Assembly (NCBI GenBank): GCA_943787725.1
Contig: CALSNM010000006.1
Coordinates: 54,300 to 118,299 of the forward strand
Direction of reading: 5' to 3'
Origin: an uncultured Flavobacteriales bacterium
Lineage (GTDB): Bacteria; Bacteroidota; Bacteroidia; Flavobacteriales_D; Parvicellaceae
DNA: 64,000 bases
This document shows positions 1 through 9,047 of the stretch, piece after piece (the stretch's first letter is position 1; the number at the start of each line of letters is the position of its first letter). The notes under the pieces were generated by a model. That model was given only the letters and a program-made list of their open reading frames with translations, was not told the origin of the DNA and made no database searches. The position numbers and the translations under genes were made by a program.

Positions 1-727
1 CAGCAAGACGCACTATTTCATATTCTATCGCTTTTTCAACGTTACTAATAGAGTTCATGTTTTTTACTTCAACGCGCTGTCCAAACTCCTTGCTACCTAT
101 TGGCATAATGGAAACATTTACATCGCACCGCATACTTCCTTCTTCCATGTTACCATCACAAATATCAAGGTAACGTACTAATTTTCTCATTTCAATAAGG
201 TAGTTGTATGCTTCTTTTCCATTTTTGAAAACCGGCTCCGTTACAATTTCCAAAAGAGGCACTCCTGCACGATTTAAATCAATCAGACTATCAAAAGGAT
301 CAATGTCATGCGAACTTTTTCCCGAATCTTCCTCCATGTGAATTCGAGTCAACTCAATAGATTTCTCATTTCCATCAGCATCTTTGATCAAAATATAGCC
401 TCCTGTGCAAATCGGAGTTTTATCTTGTGTTATTTGATATCCTTTAGGTAAGTCAGGATAAAAATAATTCTTCCTGTCGAAATGCATGTCTCTTGTAATC
501 TCAGAATTACAAGCTAAACCAAGCTTGATTCCATAATTAAGTGTCTTCGTATTAAACTTAGGAAGTGTTCCTGGATGTCCTAAACTTATGGGGCTTATGT
601 TGGTGTTTGGAACTGCTCCAAATTCATTTGCTTCTCTGCTATAGGCTTTGCTATTTGTAAGGAGTTGCGCATGTATTTCTAAACCGATTACGGGTTCATA
701 CTTTTCTAATACTTCTTCTAAGCTCAT
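1..727 (-). CDS. gatB: Asp-tRNA(Asn)/Glu-tRNA(Gln) amidotransferase subunit B, N-terminal part
   Basis: The gene starts with ATG at 727 and runs off the left edge, leaving 242 readable codons of a family usually near 480. GatB is the subunit of the GatCAB complex that phosphorylates misacylated Glu-tRNA(Gln) or Asp-tRNA(Asn) so that it can be amidated. Seen in the translation are the opening EPVIGLEIHAQL (11-22), the conserved RKNYFYPDLPKGYQIT (85-100), HMEEDSGKS (130-138), DLNRAGVPLLEIVTEP (150-165) and MRCDVNVSI (199-207). All are hallmark GatB blocks. The purine nucleoside phosphorylase gene ends 5 bp upstream of the start, so the two are probably co-transcribed. The C-terminal tRNA-binding region lies outside the window. 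Confidence 0.95.
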   Translation of the reverse strand, partial: MSLEEVLEKYEPVIGLEIHAQLLTNSKAYSREANEFGAVPNTNISPISLGHPGTLPKFNTKTLNYGIKLGLACNSEITRDMHFDRKNYFYPDLPKGYQITQDKTPICTGGYILIKDADGNEKSIELTRIHMEEDSGKSSHDIDPFDSLIDLNRAGVPLLEIVTEPVFKNGKEAYNYLIEMRKLVRYLDICDGNMEEGSMRCDVNVSIMPIGSKEFGQRVEVKNMNSISNVEKAIEYEIVRLA

Positions 728-732
728 TGCAA

Positions 733-1545
733 TTACATTGTTTTTAATAACTCTTTAATTATAAGTGTCATTTTAGGTTCAGCCTCCCTTGCTATACCTT
801 GGACAATTTCGTGCGTCATCTCAATTATTTTTCCCGGAACACCCAGGTCAGTTACAATTGAAAACCCAAAACAAGGAATTCCCATGTGACGCGCTGCAAT
901 TACTTCTGGCACTGTACTCATGCCTACAGCATCTGCTCCAATAATCCTGACATAGTTATATTCTGCAGGTGTTTCTAGTGTTGGTCCTGACAGTCCAGCA
1001 TATGTGCCTTTAGATACTTTAATATCATTGTTCGCTGCAATTTTTTCAGCTCTAGCGATTAGTTTTAAGTCATACGGTTCACTCATATCTGGAAAGCGAG
1101 GGCCAAGTTCTTCATAGTTTTTACCCATTAATGGGTTGGTAGGGAATAAATTAATATGATCGGAGATAATCATAATTTCCCCAACTTCAAAATCAGGATT
1201 GACACCTCCACTTGCATTACTAACAAAAAGTGTCTCAATTCCTAAAAACTTCATAACCCTGACCGGAAAAACACATTCATTCATGTCATAGCCTTCATAA
1301 AAATGAAACCGACCTTGCATTGCAACTACTTTCTTTCCACCAAGTTCTCCAAAAATCAATTGCCCACTGTGTCCTTCGACTGTAGATACCGGAAAGTTTG
1401 GTATATCTTCGTAAGGTATTGCGTATTCTGCTATTATTTCATTTCCTAAATTACCTAATCCTGTGCCTAAAATAATTCCAACCTCAGGCTGAAAGTTCGT
1501 TGTTTCCTTGATGTAATTTGCTGTCTTCTTTATTTTTTCTAACAT
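733..1545 (-). CDS. punA: purine nucleoside phosphorylase, trimeric type
   Basis: This 270-residue protein catalyses phosphorolysis of purine (deoxy)nucleosides to base and (deoxy)ribose-1-phosphate in the cytosol. The phosphate-binding loop GTGLG is at 27-31, with GHSGQL at 58-63, QGRFHFYEGY at 77-86, the SNASGGVNP block at 109-117, ETPAEY at 191-196 and GMSTVPEVIAARH at 208-220. Length and motif order fit the low-molecular-mass trimeric family (human PNP, E. coli XapA) rather than hexameric DeoD. VTDLG stands where the mammalian enzyme has a base-contacting Asn, which may affect base preference. The first 62 bp overlap the restored 3' end of lpxK, so the three genes lpxK, punA and gatB look like one transcript. 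The symbol is given by family, not by a specific orthologue match. Confidence 0.9.
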   Translation of the reverse strand: MLEKIKKTANYIKETTNFQPEVGIILGTGLGNLGNEIIAEYAIPYEDIPNFPVSTVEGHSGQLIFGELGGKKVVAMQGRFHFYEGYDMNECVFPVRVMKFLGIETLFVSNASGGVNPDFEVGEIMIISDHINLFPTNPLMGKNYEELGPRFPDMSEPYDLKLIARAEKIAANNDIKVSKGTYAGLSGPTLETPAEYNYVRIIGADAVGMSTVPEVIAARHMGIPCFGFSIVTDLGVPGKIIEMTHEIVQGIAREAEPKMTLIIKELLKTM

Positions 1546-2570
1546 ATTCTAGTATCTCGTTATCAAATTTTTCCTTATCATCAATCAAACCAATTTCGAT
1601 TTCTATGCAATAAATAGGTAATTGTTCAAACCCTTTTATTTCCAGCAATCTAGATGCATCTTTCTCTGTGGTTAAAATGATTTTTTTCGAACTATCAAAA
1701 GTACCAAATATTTCAGAGATTGTTGCTACATCTTTTTCAGAAAATGGATAATGATCTCGATATGCTTTTTTGCTAAAGACTACTTCTCTTCCGGTTTAAT
1801 TCTTCATAAAGTGGGGTGGGGTTGGCAATACCCGTTAAAACAAGGGTCTGGAAGTTTGAAACCGCTCCTTTTAGTTCTTCATTTGTAAAGGGGTTGTAAA
1901 TCCGACCGTACTTTATAAAACTGAAAAATATCTTCTGATTTTCATTCGGTGAGATATCTTTAATAATTTCTTTCTTCTTTTCTAGTGAAATATTACGAGG
2001 GCATTTTGACACAATAATAATATTCGCTCTGTTTTTTCCTGTTCGAAACTCTCTTAATTCTCCCACAGGAAGCATTAAATCTTTGAAGAAAGGTTTGTTG
2101 AAATCGGTAATTAATATGTTCTGCCCAGCTTTTAGGGATCGATGTTGGAAGGCATCATCAAGTAATATGACTTCTGTAGATGAATTGTCATAAAGTAAAT
2201 TTAAGACGCCTTTCACTCTTCTTTTTTCAACGACAACCTTTATGTTTGGAAATTTCCGATTGTATTGCGCGGGTTCATCACCAATATGGATTGCCGTTGA
2301 ATTCTCATTAGCCTCGATATAGTCTGTAGTTTTCCTTCCATATCCTCGGCTTAGTATAGCAAGGTGATAATCATCTTTTAATAATCTAGCGAGATATTCT
2401 GTGTGTGGTGTTTTTCCTGTTCCTCCCATAGAAAGATTTCCGATACAAATTATTGGGCGATCAAATTCACTTGATTTGAAAATATTTTTTTGATACAAAA
2501 AATTTCTCAACATCGTAATACCTCCATAGATCATAGCAATCGGGAATAATATATAGCGAAATACTTTCAT
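1484..2570 (-). CDS. lpxK: tetraacyldisaccharide 4'-kinase, reading frame interrupted
   Basis: LpxK phosphorylates the 4' position of the lipid A disaccharide at the inner membrane. The first frame (2570 down to a TAG at 1773-1775) gives 265 residues: a hydrophobic N-terminus (1-22), Walker A GNLSMGGTGKT (44-54), LSRGYGRKT (73-81), GDEP (97-100), LLDDAFQHR (136-144) and LPVGELREF (167-175). The family is usually about 330-350 residues. The missing end is present in the next frame: translation of 1796 down to 1484 gives VVFSKKAYRDHYPF and the diagnostic LTTEKDASRL block, ending at TGA 1484-1486. One extra base between about 1776 and 1800 explains the break. LpxK is normally essential, so a sequence error is more likely than a true pseudogene, though a natural truncation cannot be excluded. 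Confidence 0.88.
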
Positions 2571-2611
2571 TAATTTAATTTACTCTTTACAAAAATCAAT
2601 AATTTAGCCGA

Positions 2612-3706
2612 ATGACAATACAAGATGTAACAAATTATTTAGAATCAATAGCTCCACTTCAGTATCAAGAGAGTTACGATAACGCTGGCTTAATTGTTGG
2701 AAATGATAAAAATGTTATTTCAGGAGTTCTAGTTTGCTTGGATAGTACGGAAGAAATTATTGATGAAGCAATAGAACGAAAATGTAATTTAATTGTTGCA
2801 CATCATCCGATTGTATTTTCAGGATTGAAAAAAATTACGGGTAACAACTACGTTGAAAGAACGATAATTAAAGCCATTAAACATGATATCGCTATTTATG
2901 CAATTCACACGAATTTGGACAACATGTTGAATGGAGTGAATGAAATGATAGGTAGAAAGTTAGGGTTGATTAACACGCGTATATTGGCACCTTCGAGCAA
3001 TAATATCAGGAAGCTTGTAGCTTATGTTCCTTCTGATTATTTGGAAAAAGTACGTGAATCTTTATTCAATGCTGGAGCTGGGAAAATTGGGGATTATGAT
3101 GAATGTAGCTTTAACAGTGTGGGTGAAGGTACTTTTCGAGCAGGGGATAATACCAATGCATTTGTTGGAGAAAAAGGAAAAAGACATTTTGAGACTGAGC
3201 AGAAGCTTGAAGTAATATATGCAATAGACAAGCAAAGAGCGATTTTAATCGCGTTATCCAATGATCATCCTTACGAAGTTCCAGCTTATGATATCTTGGA
3301 GCTGCAGAACAGTAATTTGGATGTTGGGGCCGGATTAATTGGCGAGTTGGAAAATGGAGTCGATGAAATAACTTTTCTAAAATCTTTGAAAGTCACCATG
3401 AAAACGGATTGTATTCGTTATACTGATTTAAGTGGAAGACCAGTTAAGAAAGTTGCTGTATGTGGAGGTTCAGGAAGTTTTTTATTGAAAGATGCTATAC
3501 AGGCAAAAGCGGATGTTTTTATTACAGGAGATTTCAAATATCATGAATTTTTTGACGCTGAAAACCTTATTGTTATCGCAGATGTTGGACATTTTGAAAG
3601 CGAACAGTATACAATTGAGCTTTTAGTTGACAAACTAAAGGAAAAATTTACTACTTTTGCGGTCTGTTTTACGGAGGTAAATACTAATCCCGTTAATTAT
3701 TTGTAA
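2612..3706 (+). CDS. NIF3-like dinuclear metal-centre hexameric protein
   Basis: This 364-residue protein belongs to the NIF3/YbgI family, ring-shaped hexamers that hold two metal ions per subunit. Members have been linked to GTP cyclohydrolase I type 2-like activity, but the cellular role is unsettled. Metal-ligand candidates are visible: AHHP (63-66), HTNLD (99-103) and, near the C-terminus, DVGHFESE. The length shows the version with an inserted central PII/CutA-like domain of roughly 120 residues between the two NIF3 halves. The ATG at 2612 is divergent from lpxK. The coiled-coil protein that follows starts 6 bp after the stop, and this pairing of NIF3 with a zinc-ribbon coiled-coil protein is common in Bacteroidota. 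Function is inferred from family only. Confidence 0.88.
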   Translation: MTIQDVTNYLESIAPLQYQESYDNAGLIVGNDKNVISGVLVCLDSTEEIIDEAIERKCNLIVAHHPIVFSGLKKITGNNYVERTIIKAIKHDIAIYAIHTNLDNMLNGVNEMIGRKLGLINTRILAPSSNNIRKLVAYVPSDYLEKVRESLFNAGAGKIGDYDECSFNSVGEGTFRAGDNTNAFVGEKGKRHFETEQKLEVIYAIDKQRAILIALSNDHPYEVPAYDILELQNSNLDVGAGLIGELENGVDEITFLKSLKVTMKTDCIRYTDLSGRPVKKVAVCGGSGSFLLKDAIQAKADVFITGDFKYHEFFDAENLIVIADVGHFESEQYTIELLVDKLKEKFTTFAVCFTEVNTNPVNYL

Positions 3707-3712
3707 ATTATT

Positions 3713-4498
3713 ATGGCAAAAAAGAAAGAATCTACAGCTGAGCAAAAGTTAAGAGCGCTTTACAATCTTCAAATTATTGATTCTAGAATTGATAAAATTC
3801 GTCAGGTACATGGTGAATTGCCTTTAGAGGTTCAAGATCTTGAAGATGAATTAGAAGGAATGAACTTAAGGTTAGCTAAAATTGAAGAAGAGATTAGTGA
3901 TTTGAATTTGCAAATCAACGAAAAGAAAAATGTTATTGAAGAGTCTAAGGCTGGTATTGCAAAATATGTAGAGCAGCAAAAGAAGGTTAGAAATAACAGA
4001 GAGTATGATTCGTTGACTAAGGAAATAGAATACCAAGGGTTGGAAGTCGAATTAGCTGAAAAAAGAATAAACGAGTATAAAGCAAGAATCGCTTCTAAGC
4101 AAGAATCGCTTGAGACAAGTGTAGCTGAATTAGAAGATAAGAAAGGAGCTTTGGATGCTAAGAAAAATGATCTTGCTGAAATTGAAGCTGAAACTGAAAA
4201 AGAAGAAAGCCTGTTGAGAGAAAAATCAAAAGAAGCTTCAGCAGGAGTTGAGGAAAGATTGTTGAAAGCATACAAACGAATCAGAAATGCAGCTAAAAAT
4301 GGTTTAGCTGTTGTTCCTGTCGAAAGAGGTGCTTCGGGAGGGTCTTATATCAAAATTCCGCCGCAAAGGCAATTGGATATTGCAGCTCGTAAAAAAATAA
4401 TTATTGACGAACATAGTGGAAGAATTCTTGTTGATTTAGAATTAGCTCAAGAAGAAACTGATAAAATGGAAAAAATGCTTGCTAAGTTATTGAAGTAA
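3713..4498 (+). CDS. coiled-coil protein with degenerate C4 zinc ribbon (CT398/DUF164 family)
   Basis: The protein has 261 residues. Residues about 10-180 are a charged heptad-rich coiled coil with few aromatics. Residues about 203-245 align with the zinc ribbon that ends this family. In relatives the ribbon reads roughly RGACGGC ... IPPQ ... CEHCGRIL. Here the four metal ligands are Ser208, Ser211, Asp232 and Ser235 (RGASGGSYIKIPPQ and IIIDEHSGRIL), so the fold signature is kept but no cysteine remains. The codons are unambiguous (tcg, tct, gac, agt). The family is proposed to bind nucleic acid or act in secretion, and no precise role is known. It sits 6 bp behind the NIF3-like gene and ends at a strong terminator. 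Confidence 0.85.
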   Translation: MAKKKESTAEQKLRALYNLQIIDSRIDKIRQVHGELPLEVQDLEDELEGMNLRLAKIEEEISDLNLQINEKKNVIEESKAGIAKYVEQQKKVRNNREYDSLTKEIEYQGLEVELAEKRINEYKARIASKQESLETSVAELEDKKGALDAKKNDLAEIEAETEKEESLLREKSKEASAGVEERLLKAYKRIRNAAKNGLAVVPVERGASGGSYIKIPPQRQLDIAARKKIIIDEHSGRILVDLELAQEETDKMEKMLAKLLK

Positions 4499-4516
4499 GT
4501 CAAATCTATTTTTTGC

Positions 4517-4553
4517 TAAAAAAGGGATTAACTAAGTTAGTCCCTTTTTTTTT
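4517..4553. terminator. rho-independent terminator, probably bidirectional
   Basis: An A-run precedes GGGATTAAC, a TAA loop and GTTAGTCCC (9-bp stem with one G-T pair), followed by a run of T. It lies between the convergent coiled-coil gene and the FadL-like porin gene, and the A and T tracts on both sides suit termination in either direction. Confidence 0.85.
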
Positions 4554-4571
4554 GTCGATTCTTTAAATGGA

Positions 4572-6044
4572 TCAGAATTTACGTCCAAAGGTAAAGATTA
4601 AATTAGTGTTAGACTTTCTGATTGGTGTATTCTCCACTAATATTGGGTCGTACATATAATAGTCTTTGGTCCATGTTGAGCTTGTAACTGCGAAATCGAT
4701 GTAAAAGCTTTTAACACGGTATCCAAAACCTCCAGTATAAGTTAGTTTGGCATCGTTGTTTTCTAGAGCAGCTTGGTTGTATGGGTTTTGATAGTAGGCA
4801 AAACCCAGTCTGGTGTATAGGGGGCCTGCTATATTCATTTCACTTCCAATTCTTACGTTGTGGGTCGCTCTAAAGTTAATTTCTCCGGTGTTATTTTCGT
4901 TCGAAAAATTATAACTACTTCCTGAAAAAGGATGGCTGGACAAAGCGCTTTTCGAATAGTCAACACGCTCATAATCAGCACTTATCATAGCCTTTCTAGC
5001 AATAATGATGGAAAGGCTTCCGATAAACCTTCCGGGGGTTTTTAACCTATAAAGAAAGCTGCCATCAGGAGAATTGGAGGTGTAGGATTCACTATCTTTA
5101 AATTTAGAGGACATGCTTGAATTCCAGTTGTCTTTCATGTAGTAGAATTTCGTTGTTGTGTGATAGGCAGCCCCAATTCGCAGCCATTTAGCAGGGAGGA
5201 AAACGATTCCTACCTTAGCGTTTACACCATTTCCACGGGTTGATAAGTACTCGTTATAAGTAAAGTTTTCTATTTCAAGCGAGTCGCTTAGGGCGGTTTC
5301 GCTATGATTTTTTTCTTGTCTAAACCGTATAGTGGGAAAGCCAATTGTTCCACCAAAATATATTTTATTGTTGAAGTTTCCAGACATTGCGATTGCGGTC
5401 TCTCCCATGTGCCCTTTTCGATAAATAGTATGCTGATGGTTGAATTCTCCTTGATACATCTGTGTCGTATAGAAGTTTCCAGAAGTGTCTCCTTGGTCAA
5501 TTACATAAGTTTCGTAAGCTTGACCTGCAGTAAATGGTAGAGTTTCATAAATATCGTCGGGATGAATGCCGCTGGCTTGTGCAGCAAAAACATACGACAT
5601 TGAGGTGTCGCTTATGCCAGAAATACTGGTTCGCTCGTTAAAATTTGCAAGTCGATTGTAGCTAAGACCAAACTGAATGCTTTTCCATAAAGTAGCGCTT
5701 TCTTTTCCTGCTTTAATTACGCCAACAACACCAATGTTTCCAATCACAATACTTTCATGTCCGTTTGTAGCATCGATTCCCGCAAATTGCGTAGCAGAGT
5801 TCTGTAAGCCAATTTGAGGTGTAATGGACCATTCGGATGACTTGAAACGAGACATTCCCGCAGGATTTACACTTAGTACAGATAAATCTGCTCCAAGCGC
5901 ACCGAAAGCCCCTGCAACGCTATTATATCTTGCAGTTCCTCCAAAATCAAGAAAGCTGTAGCGTAAAGCATCTTCTTCCGTTTGCGCTTTCGATTGCATT
6001 GAAAATGCCATAAGAACAACCAGAACAAATAAAATTCGTTTCAT
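4572..6044 (-). CDS. outer-membrane transport protein, OmpP1/FadL/TodX family
   Basis: This 490-residue secreted beta-barrel protein has a signal peptide at 1-20 that would be cut before QTEEDALRYS. The mature N-terminus carries GGTARYNSVAGAFGALG and LSVLSVNPAGMS (about 35-65), the hatch-like segment typical of Bacteroidota FadL-like proteins, which are often labelled hemin receptor. The rest alternates short hydrophobic strands and ends in FTFGRKF, with a terminal Phe as expected for barrel insertion. The family moves hydrophobic compounds across the outer membrane; the substrate here cannot be read. The next gene upstream on the same strand encodes a lipoprotein that ends 22 bp before this ATG, so the two may be co-transcribed. 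Confidence 0.8.
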   Translation of the reverse strand: MKRILFVLVVLMAFSMQSKAQTEEDALRYSFLDFGGTARYNSVAGAFGALGADLSVLSVNPAGMSRFKSSEWSITPQIGLQNSATQFAGIDATNGHESIVIGNIGVVGVIKAGKESATLWKSIQFGLSYNRLANFNERTSISGISDTSMSYVFAAQASGIHPDDIYETLPFTAGQAYETYVIDQGDTSGNFYTTQMYQGEFNHQHTIYRKGHMGETAIAMSGNFNNKIYFGGTIGFPTIRFRQEKNHSETALSDSLEIENFTYNEYLSTRGNGVNAKVGIVFLPAKWLRIGAAYHTTTKFYYMKDNWNSSMSSKFKDSESYTSNSPDGSFLYRLKTPGRFIGSLSIIIARKAMISADYERVDYSKSALSSHPFSGSSYNFSNENNTGEINFRATHNVRIGSEMNIAGPLYTRLGFAYYQNPYNQAALENNDAKLTYTGGFGYRVKSFYIDFAVTSSTWTKDYYMYDPILVENTPIRKSNTNLIFTFGRKF

Positions 6045-6066
6045 TAGAGTTTATGTTTTTATGTAA

Positions 6067-7416
6067 TTATCTTCTTCCTCCTGATTTAGATGGTGCACTC
6101 GCTTTACTTCGGGAAGAGCCGCTGCTTCTTCCGCTTGAGCGACTTGGAGATGATGAGTTTCGCGAAGACCCTGCACTGCTCCTGGTTCCAATGTTACCAT
6201 TATTTCTTGATGGTTTATAAGTGGATGAAGAGCCTCCATAAATGTTGTTGCTCGTTTTAGTAGTTGATGGTCTTGTATAGCTGTTGTTAGGTTTTGAGGC
6301 GTCGTATGGTCTAGCGTAAATGTTATTGTTTGGTCGACTTGTTCCATTGCTAAAATTTGTAGTAGTCTTTTCTAGTGGTTTCGCTTTCCATGCAGAAGAA
6401 GTTCCTTTAAAATTGTTGCTAGATGCGGGCTCTCTGGAAATGTAATTCGAATTCACTTTTTGAGCAGAATTTTTAGAGGTGTTTAATTGGTGATTCTCAA
6501 ATTTATTACTATTTGCTAAAGAAGATAAACTATTGTCATATGAAGGCGATTTCGTGGCATTAGCCAATATATTGGAGCCGCTATTTTCTTTCACGCTATT
6601 TCCGCTCATATTCGATGTCGTTGACGATGTGGAGCTGTTATTGCTGTTTCCAGATTGGTTCATAGTGGGGTTAATTTTTTTAACTACAGCAGTAACTGTA
6701 TTATAATCTTCACTACTTGAGTTTCCGTAGTTAGATCCGTTCAATGAATTTGAACTCATGCCTCCTCCATGGTTTCCAAAGTATGAGTTAGTCGCAGTTT
6801 GCTCTCCGTAGTAATTTCCGTAATTAAAATTGTTTCCATATGCATTATGATTCCATCCATTGCCGTAATATCCATTGAAGTTGTTTCCATAGCAGCCATA
6901 TCCATAACCACCGTATCCATAGTTATTCCAGTAGTTATTGTTTGAACAGCAGTTCATGCAATTGTTGTAAAAAGAATTATTGGCGTATCCTGAGTAATAA
7001 TTTCCATAGTAGATATTTGTGCTCCATCCGTATGGATTTCCATAATAATAAGAATTGGTAAACCAAGGGTCATAATAGTTATATCCTGAATTACAGTAAT
7101 TGAATCTTCTTATTCTTGAAGAATATTGGTAATCATAATTGGTGTTGTAATAATTGTTTGTAACGTATGTATTGCCGTTATCGTTACTTTCAGTTTCAGA
7201 ATATTTTGGATTATAATACTCATTTTCAATTGAATGAACAGATGCATTCTCTTCGTAAGAATAATATTCATCAAATTCAGAATTTGAACTTGTAGTTGGT
7301 ATATATGACTCCTCTTCAGAATAAATATCGTCTTTATAGCTTAAGTCTTGTGTAGATGAACAAGAAGACAAAAGTACAACTAAAGCTAATGGTAGAATTG
7401 AGAAAATGGTTTTCAT
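6067..7416 (-). CDS. Asn/Tyr/Gly/Ser-rich lipoprotein, unknown function
   Basis: The reading frame opens at 7482, but the ATG at 7416 is preferred because it places a lipoprotein signal at the very N-terminus, with lipobox LLSSC and acylated Cys19. The mature protein of about 430 residues is low in complexity: an Asp/Glu/Ser/Tyr stretch, then a long Asn-Tyr-Gly block (about residues 75-210), then Ser/Asn-rich sequence and a basic Ser-Arg-Lys tail ending in SKSGGRR. No catalytic domain is recognisable. Bacteroidota encode several such Asn/Tyr-rich surface or periplasmic lipoproteins of unknown role. Composition suggests an intrinsically disordered, prion-like or adhesive protein. It precedes the FadL-like gene on the same strand. 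Confidence 0.7.
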   Translation of the reverse strand: MKTIFSILPLALVVLLSSCSSTQDLSYKDDIYSEEESYIPTTSSNSEFDEYYSYEENASVHSIENEYYNPKYSETESNDNGNTYVTNNYYNTNYDYQYSSRIRRFNYCNSGYNYYDPWFTNSYYYGNPYGWSTNIYYGNYYSGYANNSFYNNCMNCCSNNNYWNNYGYGGYGYGCYGNNFNGYYGNGWNHNAYGNNFNYGNYYGEQTATNSYFGNHGGGMSSNSLNGSNYGNSSSEDYNTVTAVVKKINPTMNQSGNSNNSSTSSTTSNMSGNSVKENSGSNILANATKSPSYDNSLSSLANSNKFENHQLNTSKNSAQKVNSNYISREPASSNNFKGTSSAWKAKPLEKTTTNFSNGTSRPNNNIYARPYDASKPNNSYTRPSTTKTSNNIYGGSSSTYKPSRNNGNIGTRSSAGSSRNSSSPSRSSGRSSGSSRSKASAPSKSGGRR

Positions 7417-7508
7417 GATATTGAAATTATATGTTATTAATAATATCGACTTAACAGTAAATTTAAATAAGTTTGAGCACATTATAAAAGCTACCTCTTT
7501 TTAATTTT

Positions 7509-7516
7509 TAACTTTG
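7509..7516 (+). promoter_or_regulatory. putative Bacteroidota -7 promoter element for proS
   Basis: TAACTTTG fits the Bacteroidota -7 consensus TAnnTTTG and lies 38 bp before the proS ATG. No clear TTG element is seen at the expected -33 distance, so this is a weak call. Confidence 0.35.
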
Positions 7517-7554
7517 TAGTCGTTAACAAGAATTGAACAAAAACTATACCAAAA

Positions 7555-9034
7555 ATGGCAAAAGGATTACCGAAAAGAAGTGAGGATTTTTCAGCATGGT
7601 ACAATGAGTTGGTTGGAAGGGCAGATTTGGCAGAGCATTCAGGAGTAAAAGGTTGCATGGTTGTTAAGCCATATGGTTATGCTATTTGGGGAAAACATGA
7701 AAGCTGTTTTGGATCAAAAGTTCAAAGAAACCGGGCATCAAAATGCATATTTTCCAATTTTTGTACCAAAAAGTTTATTTGAGGCTGAAGAGAAAAATGC
7801 TGAAGGTTTTGCCAAGGAATGCGCGATTGTAACCCATTATAGATTAAAAAATGATCCTGATAAAAAAGGAAAATTAATGGTTGATCCAGATGCAAAATTG
7901 CAAGAAGAATTAATCGTTCGACCAACAAGTGAGGCAATTATTTGGAGTACTTACAAAAAGTGGATTCAGTCTTACAGAGATTTACCATTATTAATCAATC
8001 AATGGGCAAATGTTGTGCGGTGGGAGATGCGAACCCGCTTGTTTTTGAGGACGACGGAGTTTTTATGGCAAGAAGGACATACGGCTCATGCTACAAAAAC
8101 AGAAGCTTTGGAAGAAACAGAAAAAATGATGCATGTATATGCTGATTTTGCAGAGGATTATATGGCTATGCCAGTGATTAAAGGGTTGAAGTCTGAAAGC
8201 GAACGATTTGCAGGTGCTGAAGATACTTATTGCATTGAGGCTTTAATGCAAGATGGAAAAGCATTACAGGCTGGAACATCTCATTTTTTGGGACAAAATT
8301 TTTCCAAAGCATTTGATGTTAAGTTTGCTGATTCAGAAGGCAAGCAAGAGTATGTTTGGGCGTCTTCATGGGGCGTTTCTACCCGTTTAATAGGAGGTCT
8401 TATAATGACGCACAGTGATGATTTAGGATTGGTGTTGCCTCCTAAATTGGCACCTATTCATGTAGCTATTGTTCCTATTTATAAAGGGGATGAGCAATTG
8501 GCGAAAATTTCAGAAGTCGCAAATAAGCTAAAAGCTGAAATGCAGGCAAATGGTATTGTTGTTAAGTACGATGATGATGATAAACGTAAGCCTGGTTGGA
8601 AATTTGCGGAATATGAGATGAAAGGTGTTCCTATTCGGATTGCTATAGGTCCTAGAGACCTCGAGAACGGAACAGTTGAGTTAGCACGACGCGATACTTT
8701 GGAAAAAGAAAGTTTCGAGCAAGCGGGCTTAGCAATTAAAGTTCAACATTTATTAGAGCAGATTCAAATAAATTTGCTAGACAGGGCTAAAGCATATAGA
8801 GAGGAGTTTACAAATGTTGCTGCAACTTGGAATGAATTCACAGAGCTTCTTGATGATAAAGGAGGATTTGTCAAAGCTCATTGGGACGGAACAGAAGAAA
8901 CAGAACAAAAAATAAAAGAAGAAACTAAAGCGACAATTAGATGTATTCCTTTTGATCAGAAAGAAGAAACAGGAAGTTGCATATATTCAGGTAAACCTTC
9001 TAAAGGAATGGTGTTGTTTGCGAAAGCTTATTAA
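7555..9034 (+). CDS. proS: proline--tRNA ligase (type 3), reading frame interrupted
   Basis: ProS charges tRNA(Pro) with proline. The N-terminal frame from ATG 7555 reads [20 protein letters not shown] ... [14 protein letters not shown], then loses the family sequence. The next frame resumes with [20 protein letters not shown] and continues through class II motif 2 ([20 protein letters not shown]), [17 protein letters not shown], motif 3 near [16 protein letters not shown], and the C-terminal zinc-type domain ending [20 protein letters not shown]. The switch is at a GGGG run (7688-7691), where homologues predict GGG, so a single inserted G restores an enzyme of about 492 residues. It is the archaeal/eukaryote-like form without the editing insertion. 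As this is essential, a homopolymer sequence error is the likeliest cause; alternatively only a truncated product is made. Confidence 0.93.
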
Positions 9035-9047
9035 ACTTTACTTAATT

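Noticed and set aside
3832..4275. 147-codon minus-strand frame
   Set aside because: It is the reverse of the Glu/Lys-rich coiled coil, which yields Ser/Phe-rich nonsense on the opposite strand.
1773..7700. Programmed +1 frameshifting as a shared mechanism of lpxK and proS
   Set aside because: The two sites have no common slippery sequence, stop codon context or stimulatory structure. Single-base consensus errors are simpler.
7661..7790. An independent start for proS at 7661
   Set aside because: The first residues ([10 protein letters not shown]) are the out-of-frame reading of the conserved KPYGYAIW block. The true sequence continues from 7555 across the frame change.
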